This document shows positions 1 to 8,361 of a stretch of DNA of 64,000 nucleotides, piece by piece (position 1 is the first letter of the stretch; the number at the start of each line of letters is the position of its first letter). The translations under genes and the position numbers were made by a program. This stretch comes from Bacteroidales bacterium (GTDB lineage: Bacteria; Bacteroidota; Bacteroidia; Bacteroidales; F082), in the NCBI GenBank assembly GCA_024400295.1, contig JAKSNA010000005.1, positions 62,001-126,000 of the forward strand, in the 5' to 3' direction. Under the pieces are notes generated by a model that worked only from the letters and a program-made list of their open reading frames with translations, did not search any database and was not told where the DNA came from.

Positions 1-911
1 CCGACAACGCCTCCACCGACGACTCCGTGGAGTTCATGCGCAAGAACTTCCCCGACATCAGACTGATTATCAACGACAGCAACGGAGGATTCTCCACCGG
101 ATACAACATCGCGTTACGCCAAATTGAAGCCGACTATTACTGTCTTCTAAACTCCGACATAGAGGTGACTCCGCACTGGATCGAGCCGATAATAGAGCTG
201 ATGGACAGCGATGAGAGCATCGCCGCGTGCCAGCCGAAACTCCTCTCCTACTTCGACAGAGACAAGTTCGAATACGCCGGAGCCGGCGGCGGATACATCG
301 ACAAATACGGCTATCCGTTCTGCCGAGGCAGGGTTTTTCAGGAGTTAGAGAAAGACAACGGACAGTACGATGACGTGAAAGAGGTGTTCTGGGCGACAGG
401 CGCTTGCATGTTCGTCAGAGCCGAGCTGTTTCACAGGTTCGGCGGCTTGGACGACAACTTCTTCGCGCACATGGAAGAGATTGACTTCTGCTGGCGCATG
501 AAAAACAACGGCTACAGGATAATGTACTGCCCCGACTCGAAGGTATATCACATCGGCGGCGGCACACTGCCTAAGTCGTCAGCGAGAAAGACTTACCTCA
601 ACTTCCGCAACAACCTCTCGCTGCTCATGAAGAACCTCCCCGACTACAAGACTTTCCCGATAATCACATACAGGATCGGCCTCGACTGGATCGCCGGACT
701 GAAATTCCTCGCCGGCGGCAGCTTCGCCGACCTCTGGGCGGTGACAAGGGCACATCTCAGTTTCTACAGACAGCTTCCAATACTGATAAAGAAAAGGAAA
801 GCCCTCAAGCACACGAAAGTATCACAGGTTTATCAGAAAAACATAGTGTTCAAGCATTACCTTGAACACAAGAAGGTGTTCACAGAGTTGGAAGAGAAAG
901 ATTTCTCGTGA
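1..911 (+). CDS. Glycosyltransferase family 2, C-terminal part (5' truncated by window)
   Basis: The reading frame is open from base 3 and the first codons read DNASTDDSVEF, the nucleotide-binding strand of GT-A family-2 glycosyltransferases, so only a short N-terminus lies outside the window. Further family signs are NDSNGGFSTGYN, LLNSDIEV (the DxD-like metal site region), TGACMFVRAELF, and EEIDFCWR before a conserved YHIGGGT. The C-terminal hundred residues are basic and contain a possible membrane-attached segment, as in rhamnosyltransferase-like enzymes that build cell-surface polysaccharide. The nucleotide sugar cannot be told from sequence. The gene ends with TGA and faces the minus-strand PEGA gene. 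Confidence 0.9.
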   Translation, partial: DNASTDDSVEFMRKNFPDIRLIINDSNGGFSTGYNIALRQIEADYYCLLNSDIEVTPHWIEPIIELMDSDESIAACQPKLLSYFDRDKFEYAGAGGGYIDKYGYPFCRGRVFQELEKDNGQYDDVKEVFWATGACMFVRAELFHRFGGLDDNFFAHMEEIDFCWRMKNNGYRIMYCPDSKVYHIGGGTLPKSSARKTYLNFRNNLSLLMKNLPDYKTFPIITYRIGLDWIAGLKFLAGGSFADLWAVTRAHLSFYRQLPILIKKRKALKHTKVSQVYQKNIVFKHYLEHKKVFTELEEKDFS

Positions 912-969
912 TTTTTCCACGAAGATTGCCGACAAAATGACACGGACTTTTTGCCGTGGATTTGTATTC

Positions 970-1003
970 GTTGAGACGCACCACTGTGCGTCTCAAACTC
1001 CCG
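970..1003. repeat. GAGACG-type palindromic repeat, copy 1
   Basis: Nine-base arms GAGACGCAC and GTGCGTCTC flank the loop CACT, followed by CAAACTCCC. It lies between convergent genes and may also act as a terminator hairpin. Related palindromes occur near 4824, 8135, 8162, 38632 and 40360. Confidence 0.7.
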
Positions 1004-1018
1004 AACGCTCCCAAACGA

Positions 1019-2821
1019 CTATTTCTTCTTTAAAGGAATGTTGTATCCGAGTTTCAACATGAAAATATTTAAGTTTATTTCCCCATCATCCTGTCTTTTC
1101 CCAGCATTGTCATAGTAGTAAAGATGACGATCCACATTACTGTACTCAACTCCTATGTTGAAATTCCTTACAGCCAAGCCGATTTCGGCTGAGAACAAAA
1201 ACCCCTGTATGTATATATTTTCTTTTTTAGAGGTACTTTGGCTTATCGTCGACATATAACCCAAACCGACATTGTAATACATGCATGTCTTGTTTTCCCC
1301 CAAAAAACCTCTAAAATTTAAAGTGAGTGGAATATTAATTGCAGAACTAGAATAATAATAAATATCGAAGCCGGTTTTCAGTCCAATGCCAAAAGGCCTT
1401 GCAATCTGGTATCCGACAAGGCAGTTTATGCCAAAATTTAAACCAACGTTTGCTCCTCCCATTCCTATTTCTGGTTGGACGAACCATCCTCCACGGAATT
1501 TTCTGAGCAACTTGCCATTGTCGTAGTAGTAAGCGGTTGGGTTTCTTTCAGCGAAACCCTTATTGTCAAGGTCTTTCATGTAGGCCTTGTCGATGCTTCC
1601 TTTTTGCATTATCTTCAATTTGAATGCAGGTGTCTGGCCGAGGTCTGTCTCTTTTGTGTAGTCCCATGTAATCCGTCTTTTCTTCGAAGGCCACACTTTA
1701 TAAAAATCGCCCTCAATGTACTTCGTCTGTTTCCACGTCACGCCGTTGTCTTCCGAATAGAAGAGTCCTACGGCATAGGCACTCTCCCCCAAGCTGTATT
1801 CAATCACGTATTTGTCGCCTTCCTTTGTGATTTCTCCGATGATAATATTGTTATCTTCAATGTCTTCCTTTGTATAAACCTTCTGGGTTTCTGTTTTTTC
1901 CGGCAGCTTGTCACCAGCGTCATCGTGTTCTTTTTCCGCAGCGGCCACAACCAGGCCGCTTCCCTGCTGCACCGGCATCGACGACTCGCCTTCAACTAAT
2001 TCAAACTCAATGGTTTGCTCTTCGTTCAAGTTGATGTTCACGCGTCTGACATCTGTCTCGTAGCCCTCCTTGTTCACGGTAATCTTATGCATACCAAGAC
2101 CGATGATTTCAGAAAGGTACGGTGTCCTGCCGGCAAGCTTGTCATCCACATACACATCAGCGCCCGATGGCGTCGTCTTCACCGTCACGAAACCAAAGGC
2201 AGGTTCGAGATTTACAACGAGTTCTTTTTTCTCATTCTCATTAAACAAGACGACATCTTCTTTCGGGTAATAATATTTGCTCTCAACCTTGTAGCGGTGC
2301 TCCGCGCCTATCGACACCGCCTTGCTCGCATAGCCCGTCCCCGCCTTCTCGCCGTCAATGTAAATCACCGCGTCCGACGGAGAGGTCTTTATCACCAGCG
2401 TAGCCGTCTCCAGACCAAGCACCAGCTCGTATATCTTCTTCGGCTCAAGGTTGTATGGCAGCCTGAACTCGCATTCACCCTGGTATTTCATCAGGATGGA
2501 ACCAGGTTTCTTCGACGAGACGTAAAGGCGATACTCGCCGTTCTCGTAGGCCTTGTGCATTATCATGATGTTGCGCGGCACGAAGACAAGCTTCTGCAAC
2601 GTCGCCTCGTCGAAGCCCTGCGCCTTAACCTTCACCAAGCAGACAGGGTTGTTGTCATAATCTTCGAGTTGGTTCTTTTGGAGCTTCCCCTCGTCCATGA
2701 TGCCGTTCTGTATCTTGTTGAACTCAACGACATACACCGGCGACGTGTTCTGCGCCAACGATGTGATGCTCAAAAACGTGATGAGAAGCAATGTGATGAA
2801 TGTGTTTTTAATGTGTTTCAT
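1019..2821 (-). CDS. PEGA-domain outer-membrane protein, paralog 1
   Basis: This 600-residue exported protein has a signal peptide ending near SLAQ (residue 24). A conserved N-terminal domain is followed by two PEGA repeats (about 139-205 and 209-275, with TSPSDAVIYIDG and TTPSGADVYVDD). Next is a low-complexity linker, then a domain of the kind found in Bacteroidota surface proteins (about 334-405, FYSEDNGVTWK, RITWDY). The last 160 residues are a glycine- and aromatic-rich beta-barrel-like region ending in NIPLKKK. PEGA domains are usually found in surface proteins and their ligand is not known. The gene lies 59 bases behind the LPP20-like gene and is probably co-transcribed with it. Most of it is closely similar to the paralog at 4867-6702, and its early mature region is nearly identical in DNA to the paralog at 8362-10338. 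Confidence 0.85.
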   Translation of the reverse strand: MKHIKNTFITLLLITFLSITSLAQNTSPVYVVEFNKIQNGIMDEGKLQKNQLEDYDNNPVCLVKVKAQGFDEATLQKLVFVPRNIMIMHKAYENGEYRLYVSSKKPGSILMKYQGECEFRLPYNLEPKKIYELVLGLETATLVIKTSPSDAVIYIDGEKAGTGYASKAVSIGAEHRYKVESKYYYPKEDVVLFNENEKKELVVNLEPAFGFVTVKTTPSGADVYVDDKLAGRTPYLSEIIGLGMHKITVNKEGYETDVRRVNINLNEEQTIEFELVEGESSMPVQQGSGLVVAAAEKEHDDAGDKLPEKTETQKVYTKEDIEDNNIIIGEITKEGDKYVIEYSLGESAYAVGLFYSEDNGVTWKQTKYIEGDFYKVWPSKKRRITWDYTKETDLGQTPAFKLKIMQKGSIDKAYMKDLDNKGFAERNPTAYYYDNGKLLRKFRGGWFVQPEIGMGGANVGLNFGINCLVGYQIARPFGIGLKTGFDIYYYSSSAINIPLTLNFRGFLGENKTCMYYNVGLGYMSTISQSTSKKENIYIQGFLFSAEIGLAVRNFNIGVEYSNVDRHLYYYDNAGKRQDDGEINLNIFMLKLGYNIPLKKK

Positions 2822-2880
2822 AGTGTGTAAACTTCTTTTAACTTTACTCTTTAATCTTTTAACTTTATAAACTTTCTACT

Positions 2881-4725
2881 TTAATCAAACATAAAGGAGT
2901 TCGCGTCAATTTTTTCATTGACGGGTGTCTCTTTTGGCTGCCATGTCCTGACGTGGATGACGGGTTTCTCGCCTCGGAGGTCAACCATGAGGAAGAGGTA
3001 GCCGGTGTCGCCGTAGGTGCTCGACAGATATTCCTGTTTCACCTGCACGCCGATCACGTCGTTGATGCTGTTGACGGTGTTGAAGTCGGTGTTGGTGAAA
3101 GTCAGGTTCACGAACTCGTTGTTGTTGAAGATGCGGTTGAGGTTTATGATGTACTGTCCTTTCGACAGGGTGTCGTATTTTATCTTCACTTCCTCTCTCA
3201 TCTGTATGTTGTCTGATTTCTTCGTCTCTTTTAGCACTGAGCCGACGATGATGAGTGCGTTTTCGGAGAATATCTGGTTGAGGTATTCGCGTCGTTTCAG
3301 CGCGTAGGCCGTCTGGTAGTCTTCGAGGAAGTCGAGGAGCGTGAGCCTCGCGTCGTTGGACCATTTGTCTTTCGAGAGTATCTGGCTCTCGGCGATGTCA
3401 GTGAGCCTGAACGCCAACGACTCCACGAGCATCGCCTTGGGGTCGATTCTGAACACGACGTCGCGGATGAAGTTCACGCGGTTGTTGCTGAAGTCGAACC
3501 TCATCGGGATGGAGCGGCATATCACCTTGTCCTTGAAGTCGAGGAACTTGTAGCTCGGCGTGCCGATGATCTCGCCTTTCCCTGAGTCGAGCATGCTCTG
3601 GAACATGGTGAACCCGTCGGCGGTGAACAGATGACGTGCCATCTCGCTGTTGTGCTGGTAGATGGCTTTCTCGATGGTCTTCATCATGCTCGTGTATTTC
3701 TGTTCGGGTGTCTGCACTGCCTCCACGAAGGCTTCAGTCTTCTGCATCGACTCTCTGAACTCGGCTGCGTAGTTCCTCATCTCTTCAATGTTTTTCACCT
3801 TCTTGGCCTTGTCAACCTCCACCGTTTTCCTTGCGGAAGGGAAGTCAATCTGTTCATCGAGGTCGTCCATTATCGAATAGACCTCCGGGTCGAAGAACTT
3901 GGCGGCGTCGCGGTTCTCGAGGTTGATGACGAGTGTGACGCTGCTCATGTCGTGGTCAACGAGTTTCACGTGGCAGATGCCGTTGTTGACGGAGGTGATG
4001 GCAGTGCCGTTGCCGTCGTTGTACTCAAAGTCGAGGCCGTTGACGCTGTTGCCGAGGACGTTGACGCCGAAGATGAACTCTTTGTCGCCGGCTTTGTCCT
4101 GTCGCCTCGGCACCACGGTGATGTCGGAGAGCAGCGTCTCTGTCCTTCGCAGCAGCCATCTGTATGTCGGGGTGTCGTAGCCGGTGTCGGGGTCATTGAA
4201 CAGCAGGTTCTCGCCGTTGGGGTGCGAGTGGCAGAGCATCAGCCCCCAGTAGTAGTAACGCAGTGCCTCGCCGCAGCGCAGCTGGTCCTCCGCCGCCATG
4301 CCCTGCACGATGTAGTCGTTGATGCGCAGCTCCCTCTGCCTGCAGATGTTGGCGAAGTCGCTTTTCTTGATGTACCTGAAGCTCTTCGCCGCGCCGCCCG
4401 TGTTGTCGAGCACAAGGTCATACGAGCTTTTCTTCAGCACCTCGGCGAAGGTGTGGAACACACGCGCACGCTGCTTCTCCTCGTCGTCGGAGTCCTGAAA
4501 ATAGACCGTCTGCAGCGACTTGTCCTTCGAGATGTTTTCGAGGAGCTTTTCGATGGCGTCCTCGTCGGCCTTGCGCTGGTTCTTGCAGACCTCGCTCTCA
4601 CCCCAGTAGTATTCGGCATCGGCCTTGATGCCGTCGGCCTTCTTGCGGTTCTCGCGGAGATTCTGTGCGAATGCTGACGAATGCAGCAATATCAAGATTG
4701 AAAAAAAAGTTAAAAAACGGTTCAT
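2881..4725 (-). CDS. Secreted LPP20-like protein of unknown function
   Basis: A 614-residue protein with a clear signal peptide (hydrophobic residues 4-16, cleavage near SAFAQ). The start of the mature protein, with AEYYWGESEVC and a charged helix, resembles the LPP20-type domain that in Bacteroidota often accompanies PEGA proteins; this match is by eye and weak. The central part has a DNGG/NDGNG beta-rich stretch and long charged helices. No enzyme motif was recognised. It has its own TAnnTTTG promoter box and is followed by PEGA paralog 1 after 59 bases, so the two are likely to act together at the cell envelope. Confidence 0.65.
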   Translation of the reverse strand: MNRFLTFFSILILLHSSAFAQNLRENRKKADGIKADAEYYWGESEVCKNQRKADEDAIEKLLENISKDKSLQTVYFQDSDDEEKQRARVFHTFAEVLKKSSYDLVLDNTGGAAKSFRYIKKSDFANICRQRELRINDYIVQGMAAEDQLRCGEALRYYYWGLMLCHSHPNGENLLFNDPDTGYDTPTYRWLLRRTETLLSDITVVPRRQDKAGDKEFIFGVNVLGNSVNGLDFEYNDGNGTAITSVNNGICHVKLVDHDMSSVTLVINLENRDAAKFFDPEVYSIMDDLDEQIDFPSARKTVEVDKAKKVKNIEEMRNYAAEFRESMQKTEAFVEAVQTPEQKYTSMMKTIEKAIYQHNSEMARHLFTADGFTMFQSMLDSGKGEIIGTPSYKFLDFKDKVICRSIPMRFDFSNNRVNFIRDVVFRIDPKAMLVESLAFRLTDIAESQILSKDKWSNDARLTLLDFLEDYQTAYALKRREYLNQIFSENALIIVGSVLKETKKSDNIQMREEVKIKYDTLSKGQYIINLNRIFNNNEFVNLTFTNTDFNTVNSINDVIGVQVKQEYLSSTYGDTGYLFLMVDLRGEKPVIHVRTWQPKETPVNEKIDANSFMFD

Positions 4726-4747
4726 AGATACATTTATATGCAGGCGG

Positions 4748-4755
4748 CAAAGATA
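4748..4755 (-). promoter_or_regulatory. -7 promoter box of LPP20-like/PEGA1 operon
   Basis: The minus strand reads TATCTTTG, an exact match to the Bacteroidota TAnnTTTG box, about 20 bases upstream of the start codon. A matching -33 TTTG at the usual spacing was not evident. Confidence 0.6.
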
Positions 4756-4823
4756 AGGAAATTTTTATTTTGTCACCACGAATGACATGAATTTTTTGTC
4801 AACGTAGGTTTAGCGACGTACAG

Positions 4824-4848
4824 GCGGGGCATGCCCCGTCTCAAACTC
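4824..4848. repeat. GAGACG-type palindromic repeat, copy 2
   Basis: The perfect core CGGGGCATGCCCCG lies in the same context (GTCTCAAACTCCC) as copy 1, at the same place beyond the 3' end of the paralogous PEGA gene. The palindrome core differs from copy 1 on both arms while the flank is shared. Confidence 0.65.
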
Positions 4849-4866
4849 CCAAACACTGCCAAATGA

Positions 4867-6702
4867 CTATTTCTTCTTCAACGGAATGTTGTATCCGAGT
4901 TTTAACATAAACACATTAATTCTCCTTTGGCTCTTCTCACCACCGTAATAATTGTCATCATAGTCATGATGATAACTTGAATTATTGTATTCAATACCTA
5001 TGTTGAAATTCCTGACAGCCAAACCGATTTCGGCTGAAAATAAAAAACCCTGTATATAGCTCATACCCCATCCATTAAAGTTATAATCGTGAATTTGGTG
5101 TATCTTTGCCATACAACCAAAACCGACATTATAATACATACATGTCTTGCTTTCCCCCAAAAAACCTTTGAAATTTAAAGTGAGTGGGATACTAATAATA
5201 GTACCACTACCTTCGGGGAAAATACCAAAGCCGGTTTTCAGCCCGATGCCCCAAGGCCTTGCGATTTGGTATCCGGCAAGGCAGTTTATATTGAAAGAAC
5301 CCACATATCGCGTTCCTCCCATTCCTATTTCTGGTTGGACGAACCATCCTCCATGGAATTTTCTGAGCAATTTGCCATTGTCGTAATAGTAGGCGGTTGG
5401 GTTTCTTTCAGCAAAACCCCTTTTTTCAAGGTCTTTCATGTAGGCTTTGTCGATGCTTCCTTTTTGCACTATCTTCAATTTGAATGCCGGTGTTGCGCCG
5501 AGATCTGTCTCTTTTGTGTAGTTCCATGTAATCCGTCTTTTCTTCGAAGGCCACACCTTATAGAAGTCGCCTTCAATGTATTTCGTCTGTTTCCATGTCA
5601 CGCCGTTGTCTTCCGAATAGAAGAGTCCTACTGCATAGGCACTTTCCCCCAAGCTGTATTCTATCACGTATTTGTCGCCTTCCTTGATGACATCTTCGAT
5701 GATAATGTTATCATCTTCAATGTCTTCCATTGTATAAACCTTCTGGGTTTCTGTCTTTTCCGGCAGCTTGTCACCAGCGTCATCGTGTTCTTTTTCCGCA
5801 GCAACCACCACCTGGCCGCTTCCCTGCTGCACCGGCATCGACGACTCACCCTCAACCAGCACGAACTCCACCGTTTGCTCTTCGTTCAAGTTGATGTTCA
5901 CGCGTTTGACATCCGTCTCGTAGCCCTCCTTGTTCACGGTAATCTTATGCATGCCAAGACCGATAATCTCCGAAAGGTACGGCGTCCTGCCGGCAAGCTT
6001 GTCATCCACATAGACATCCGCGCCCGAAGGCGTCGTCTTCACCGTCACGAAGCCAAAGGCAGGTTCGAGATTTACAACAAGTTCTTTTTTCTCATTCTCA
6101 TTAAACAAGACGACATCTTCTTTCGGGTAATAATATTTGCTCTCAACCTTGTAGCGGTGTTCCGCGCCTATCGACACGGCCTTGCTCGCATAGCCCGTCC
6201 CCGCCTTCTCGTCATCGATGTAAATCACCGCGTCCGACGGAGAGGTCTTTATCACCAGCGTCGCCGTCTCCATGCCCAGTACAAGCTCGTAGATTTTCTT
6301 CGGCTCAAGGTTGTATGGCAGTTTGAACTCGTATTCGCCCTGATATTTAATCAAGATGGAGCCCGACTTCCTCGACGAGACATACAGGCGGTACTCGCCG
6401 TTCTCGTAGGCTTTGCGCATTATCATGATGTTGCGCGGCACGAAGATCAGTTTCTGCAGCGTCGCCTCGTCGAAGCCTTGCGCCTTCACCTTCACCAAGC
6501 AGACCGGATTGTCGTCGTAGTCCGTACGCTCGTTCTTCTGCAGTTTCCCCTCGTCCATGATGCCGTTCGGTATCTTGTTAAACTCAACGACATACACCGG
6601 CGACGTGTTCTGCGCCTGAGATGTGATGCTCAAAAACATGATGCAAAGCAATGCAATCAAAAATGTGAATGAATGTGATGAATGTGTTGTGATGTATTTC
6701 AT
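4867..6702 (-). CDS. PEGA-domain outer-membrane protein, paralog 2
   Basis: A 611-residue protein with the same architecture as paralog 1: signal peptide (cleavage near SQAQ), conserved N-terminal domain, two PEGA repeats, acidic linker, the FYSEDNGVTWK domain and a C-terminal barrel-like region ending NIPLKKK. Differences concentrate in the C-terminal barrel, where several loops are replaced, the pattern expected if surface-exposed loops diversify. The signal peptide and about 40 bases upstream of the start are shared with the third paralog. It has its own promoter box and is divergent from the exported protein at 6896. Confidence 0.85.
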   Translation of the reverse strand: MKYITTHSSHSFTFLIALLCIMFLSITSQAQNTSPVYVVEFNKIPNGIMDEGKLQKNERTDYDDNPVCLVKVKAQGFDEATLQKLIFVPRNIMIMRKAYENGEYRLYVSSRKSGSILIKYQGEYEFKLPYNLEPKKIYELVLGMETATLVIKTSPSDAVIYIDDEKAGTGYASKAVSIGAEHRYKVESKYYYPKEDVVLFNENEKKELVVNLEPAFGFVTVKTTPSGADVYVDDKLAGRTPYLSEIIGLGMHKITVNKEGYETDVKRVNINLNEEQTVEFVLVEGESSMPVQQGSGQVVVAAEKEHDDAGDKLPEKTETQKVYTMEDIEDDNIIIEDVIKEGDKYVIEYSLGESAYAVGLFYSEDNGVTWKQTKYIEGDFYKVWPSKKRRITWNYTKETDLGATPAFKLKIVQKGSIDKAYMKDLEKRGFAERNPTAYYYDNGKLLRKFHGGWFVQPEIGMGGTRYVGSFNINCLAGYQIARPWGIGLKTGFGIFPEGSGTIISIPLTLNFKGFLGESKTCMYYNVGFGCMAKIHQIHDYNFNGWGMSYIQGFLFSAEIGLAVRNFNIGIEYNNSSYHHDYDDNYYGGEKSQRRINVFMLKLGYNIPLKKK

Positions 6703-6749
6703 AGTGCGTCAGCCTCTTTTAACTCTACTCTTTTAACTTTTTCAAGCTG

Positions 6750-6757
6750 CAAAGGTA
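6750..6757 (-). promoter_or_regulatory. -7 promoter box of PEGA paralog 2
   Basis: The minus strand reads TACCTTTG, matching TAnnTTTG, about 48 bases upstream of the start codon. The leader copy in front of paralog 3 stops just short of this box. Confidence 0.6.
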
Positions 6758-6858
6758 AGAAATTCCCCCATAGATTGCCCGGATTTTTTTTTACAAAAAA
6801 AGTTGAAATTTCCGTGTAACTTTTTTCGATTTTTGTTACTATACCAACGAAAAAAACG

Positions 6859-6866
6859 TACTTTTG
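6859..6866 (+). promoter_or_regulatory. -7 promoter box of exported protein at 6896
   Basis: TACTTTTG matches TAnnTTTG about 30 bases before the ATG. A TTTG at 6832-6835 could serve as -33, but the spacer of 23 is longer than usual. Confidence 0.55.
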
Positions 6867-6895
6867 CAGTTTGGAAAATCTAAAAAATCAACACC

Positions 6896-7885
6896 ATGTC
6901 AATATATGCAAATACAGTGCAAAAAACTTTAAGCATATTGCTGTTTTTCATATTCCCCGCCCTGCTTTCCGCCCATGGCGGTGAGGACGTTGTTTGCGTT
7001 GTTTGCAAGCACCTTGACGGAAGCCAACCGAAACCCGCACCGAGTTTCGATGTTCTTAAAGTCGATGTGCCAGACTGGGTTTTCAATCATCCCGACGACT
7101 GCTTTGTCGGGGTGTCGCTGCCACTGCATGATGCGACTTTGGCTGAACAGCAAGCACTTATGTTCGCCGGAATGGTTGCTTCACGTCATGATTCCATTGA
7201 CAACAGCAGCATTTCGATGGTATCCTACAATGATGGAGACGTCTATCAGAGAACTCGTAGCGGACGTGTCTCATTTGACATCCCAACAGATTATCAAATT
7301 ATTGAAAAGGAATTTCTGTCAGACGGATGTCTCGCAATCCTGGTCAGGTTCTCGTTCAGCGACGGCATTAGGAAAATGACGTATGAATACAGAGATGATT
7401 TTTCTTCATATCACAGAAATGATTCATTGTCATTTGATGAAGGTTTCATGGCTGAATGTTTTTCGACTGACAACTTCAGGATCACATGCATGAGCGAGCT
7501 TGATTCGACATCAACATATTGCGTGTATTACAACGACTTGAAAGAGACATGTAATTGTAACGCGAAAGTACCTTGTGAATACCAATACACAGCGAGAGAC
7601 GAACAGCCACGTTCAATCAATGGATCTTTGCCAGATGGCATAACTTCCTTTAACATTCCGATCATCGGGAATACAGGTTATACCTTATGGCGTAAATTTG
7701 TGTATAATGAGATTGAATCAGCGGTAATACGCGGTACCAACTGTTATTCTTCGCCCGACCCGATTGCGGCAAAAACCAATCAAGCTATTTGGGACAAGAA
7801 AATCACATTTGAAATGGGTGGCTGGGACAATGTTTATGAATATGTAGTTGTAAGATATGACTTTAGGAATAAAGTGAGGGAATGA
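6896..7885 (+). CDS. Exported protein of unknown function
   Basis: A 329-residue protein with an N-terminal hydrophobic stretch (about residues 10-24) and a likely signal-peptidase site near LLSAHG. A CVVC pair follows shortly after the signal, and a second cysteine cluster (CNCNAKVPC) lies near residue 220, so disulfides are likely in the periplasm or at the surface. No known domain or catalytic motif was recognised. It has its own promoter box and is divergent from PEGA paralog 2; its 3' side is occupied only by repeats. The start chosen is the first ATG after the promoter. Confidence 0.6.
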   Translation: MSIYANTVQKTLSILLFFIFPALLSAHGGEDVVCVVCKHLDGSQPKPAPSFDVLKVDVPDWVFNHPDDCFVGVSLPLHDATLAEQQALMFAGMVASRHDSIDNSSISMVSYNDGDVYQRTRSGRVSFDIPTDYQIIEKEFLSDGCLAILVRFSFSDGIRKMTYEYRDDFSSYHRNDSLSFDEGFMAECFSTDNFRITCMSELDSTSTYCVYYNDLKETCNCNAKVPCEYQYTARDEQPRSINGSLPDGITSFNIPIIGNTGYTLWRKFVYNEIESAVIRGTNCYSSPDPIAAKTNQAIWDKKITFEMGGWDNVYEYVVVRYDFRNKVRE

Positions 7886-7953
7886 AACAATTGACGCAGC
7901 AATTCCGAGAATGGAATCGGACAACGTCGGCTTGACCACCTTGGTTGTACTCC

Positions 7954-8087
7954 GCAGCCCCGGACTGCGCTTCGCTTGTCGGGGGATAATAGGATGGCGA
8001 GTCTCCGACACGCTGCGGACGGCTTCCGTGTGCCGGAGGCACACCACCCTATTAACCCCATACGAAGCGCAGCGCAGTGTGGGGCGA
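7954..8087. repeat. Long imperfect inverted repeat, MITE-like
   Basis: Two arms of roughly 60 bases face each other. GGGGATAATAGGATGG near 7982 pairs with CCACCCTATTAACCCC near 8044, and GCAGCCCCGGACTGCGC near 7954 pairs loosely with GCGCAGTGTGGGGCG near 8073. The central loop is about 10 bases. It makes up much of the 476-base gene-free stretch 7886-8361 and carries no credible gene. The structure resembles a small non-autonomous repeat; no target-site duplication could be made out. Confidence 0.6.
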
Positions 8088-8126
8088 GGAAGACAGGACA
8101 AGGAAAACAAACCCACGGCGTAACCA

Positions 8127-8190
8127 CCGTACAGACGGGCCGCCGCCCGTCTCATTAATTCAGACGCGCAGCGGCGCGTCTCTACAGCCG
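8127..8190. repeat. Two tandem GAGACG-type palindromic repeats, copies 3 and 4
   Basis: AGACGGGC-CGCC-GCCCGTCT is followed a few bases on by AGACGCGC-AGCG-GCGCGTCT and CTAC. Both have perfect eight-base arms and four-base loops. The rest of the gap to 8361 holds a GCTGCGG/CCGCAGC hairpin near 8272-8301 and no recognisable gene. Confidence 0.7.
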
Positions 8191-8361
8191 GACAACGACT
8201 TTTTTCTCCCTACGTTTTCCGCTCGCTCCGTCGCCCTGTGCGGCTGCGTCCCTTGCCGCCCTCGGCGACTGCGCTGCGGGAACCGCCTTGGCTCCGCAGC
8301 TTCCCTTCTCCTTTTCTTCTCTCTTCAGCTTAGCATTTCAGACTGATGTCCTTTGGTAAAA

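Noticed and set aside
3631-4677. Open frame of 348 codons antisense to the LPP20-like gene
   Set aside because: It is the complement-frame shadow of a gene with a signal peptide and promoter; the valine/histidine-rich product matches no family.
5266-6672. Open frame of 468 codons on the plus strand, and similar long frames at 2015-2830 and 9583-10308
   Set aside because: They lie antisense to the PEGA genes, have no promoter or signal features, and their products are histidine/arginine-rich shadows repeated in each paralog.
7718-8155. Open frames of 60-145 codons on both strands across 7718-8158
   Set aside because: They are caused by the long inverted repeat and GC-rich palindromes; no start signal or domain.
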